DNA of 32,609 nucleotides from an uncultured Brevibacterium sp. (GTDB lineage: Bacteria > Actinomycetota > Actinomycetes > Actinomycetales > Brevibacteriaceae), in assembly GCA_902489215.1 (NCBI GenBank), contig CABTZE010000004.1, positions 1-32,609 of the forward strand, read 5' to 3'. Under the pieces are notes generated by a model. It did no database searches. It saw nothing but the letters and a program-made list of their open reading frames with translations, and was not told where the DNA came from. Each line of letters starts with the position of its first letter. Positions within the stretch are counted from its first letter, which is position 1. Below are positions 31,559 through 32,609 of this stretch, one piece after another. Made by a program: the position numbers and the translations under genes.

Positions 31559-32022
31559 AGGCGCCGGCTTCGCTGCCGTCGATTCGCAAAGCGCTGCAAC
31601 ACACCAGCGCTGACGGAAGGCCACACGGCAGCCACCGCCAGCCCCAATGCAACGCTCAGAACAGCCCAACCCAGCATGAAGGCCGCCTGGACGTACAGTT
31701 CACGTTCTGCAGGTTGGGCCCACACGTAGATTCCCGCGGCTGCCAACCCCACCCCGAGCGCAATGACGATCACATGCGCGACCAGCAGGTTCACCGCGCA
31801 CATGGAAAAGGGCGCAGACAGCCTGCGCATGGCCACCGTGAACGCACCGTCAACACAGATGTGCAACAGCAGCACACCGGCAAGGACCAAAACAGACGCC
31901 GCCGCGCTCCCCCACAGAACGGAAACGCTCGGAACGACCATCAGACCGACGGCCGTCGAAAACAGAACGACAACCACGTGAGCGAAAGCGGCGAACACGA
32001 CGATGGAGGGAAACACGCGCAT
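31555..32022 (-). CDS. Four-helix membrane protein in the pilin-like operon
   Basis: 155-residue hydrophobic protein with four membrane helices and a basic RRQRSRRL end. I do not recognise it. It does not show features of a TadB/TadC platform protein. ATG 32022 gives a start 7 nt after the preceding stop. The frame is open to 32118, but using ATG 32061 or 32118 would overlap the upstream gene by 32-89 nt. It overlaps the prepilin peptidase by 4 nt. Confidence 0.75.
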   Translation of the reverse strand: MRVFPSIVVFAAFAHVVVVLFSTAVGLMVVPSVSVLWGSAAASVLVLAGVLLLHICVDGAFTVAMRRLSAPFSMCAVNLLVAHVIVIALGVGLAAAGIYVWAQPAERELYVQAAFMLGWAVLSVALGLAVAAVWPSVSAGVLQRFANRRQRSRRL

Positions 32023-32029
32023 CCGGGGG

Positions 32030-32609
32030 TCACCCCTGTCCTTCGGGGCTGCTGTCCGCATCGCAGTTGACGAAGGGCTCAAGCCGGTCCTGCGGTCGCT
32101 GCAGGTCGATCGCCTCACCGCTGATCAACCGCGGTTCAAAGCCGCCAGCAGCATTTCCCTCTGCCGTCGAGTCTGCGACCATGGGTGCGCCCGCGGCCAA
32201 AGCCAAAGTCGCCTGCGCCGAAAGAGGACCGCCGGGTGGATTCTTGTACGAGGTTTCAACGAGAACCGCATCCGACTGCAGGCGCTGTGCGAGGTCGTCC
32301 GTTGGGTACCGGCGGTCATCACCGGGTGCTGAGCTTTCCGTGTACGGGCGCAGCGGCAGCGACCGGAAGGTGTAGCCCACAGCGCTCTGCTCATTCGGAA
32401 ACGCTGCGTCGAAGACCTGCGCGTTCTTCTCTTCCGTCAGATCCAAGGTGTAGGACCGCAGTGTAAACAGCTGGCTGTCGGTCTGGCTTTTCTTCGCGAT
32501 TTTCACTGCGGGCTGCGTACCCGTCAGAACACGCAGGTCCCATCCTTTGCGAGCAGGCCCCAGCAGGGTCAGGCTTGCAGGCTTCCCGTCAGCGCTGTAT
32601 TCGGCGACA
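32030..32609 (-). CDS. Partial gene, unknown function, runs off the right edge
   Basis: The frame is open from the window edge to the stop at 32030, giving the last 192 residues of a longer protein. No hydrophobic helix is visible in this part. It is polar, with SADGKPASLTLL, KKSQTDSQLFTLRS and a run of short beta-like strands, which suits an extracytoplasmic or secreted domain. I do not recognise a family. A GTG at 32506 could start a shorter frame, but coding-like sequence continues upstream of it in the same frame, so I treat the gene as 5'-truncated. It ends 7 nt before the next gene of the operon. Confidence 0.75.
   Translation of the reverse strand, partial: VAEYSADGKPASLTLLGPARKGWDLRVLTGTQPAVKIAKKSQTDSQLFTLRSYTLDLTEEKNAQVFDAAFPNEQSAVGYTFRSLPLRPYTESSAPGDDRRYPTDDLAQRLQSDAVLVETSYKNPPGGPLSAQATLALAAGAPMVADSTAEGNAAGGFEPRLISGEAIDLQRPQDRLEPFVNCDADSSPEGQG

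Overview
The window is a high-GC actinobacterial chromosome segment. This is supported by two mycothiol-biosynthesis genes (mshA, mshD), a SenX3-RegX3-type phosphate two-component pair, frequent GTG/TTG starts and several apparently leaderless genes. The order regX3-senX3 / gpmA / YbjN-family gene / mshA follows the mycobacterial Rv0486-Rv0491 block. ppk1 next to a MutT1-like NUDIX/histidine-phosphatase gene follows Rv2984-Rv2985. I cannot name the genus. Nothing looks like a phage, insertion sequence, plasmid or CRISPR array.

Layout. 1-3.1 kb: regX3 and senX3 (minus strand) diverge from phoU. 3.1-6.9 kb: a minus-strand operon, small membrane protein (DUF2516-like) -> alpha/beta hydrolase -> mshA -> YbjN-family protein -> gpmA. 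7.0-13.1 kb: a FUSC-family membrane protein diverges from pepN (M1 aminopeptidase); then a luciferase-like oxidoreductase diverges from a BASS-family transporter. 13.2-18.2 kb: a minus-strand run of membrane protein, 38-residue membrane peptide, nitrobindin-like FABP, a one-TM protein, ygfZ and gabT. 18.2-26.8 kb: mshD-ppk1-mutT1-like, then the high-affinity phosphate transporter pstS-pstC-pstA-pstB with a PHO box in front. 27.1 kb: tRNA-Lys(UUU). 27.2-32.6 kb: a DoxX-family gene, then a tightly overlapping minus-strand operon with a prepilin peptidase, a very large pilin-like protein, a lipoprotein and small membrane proteins. It runs off the right edge.

How they work together. SenX3-RegX3-PhoU sense phosphate supply and would be expected to control pstSCAB through the PHO box. 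ppk1 stores phosphate as polyphosphate, and mshA/mshD start and finish mycothiol synthesis.

Two things stand out. First, RegX3 has alanine (GCC) where the phospho-accepting aspartate should be (codon 58 from the upstream GTG, 52 from the preferred TTG start), while the rest of the receiver, the DNA-binding domain and the kinase look intact. Second, the right end encodes a 484-residue secreted pilin-like protein (mature length) with a class III prepilin leader, its own small prepilin peptidase and a lipoprotein. I do not recognise this as a described pilus system. A smaller but consistent signal is that at least five minus-strand genes have a TANNNT -10 element exactly 6 nt before an ATG or GTG start, which points to leaderless transcription.
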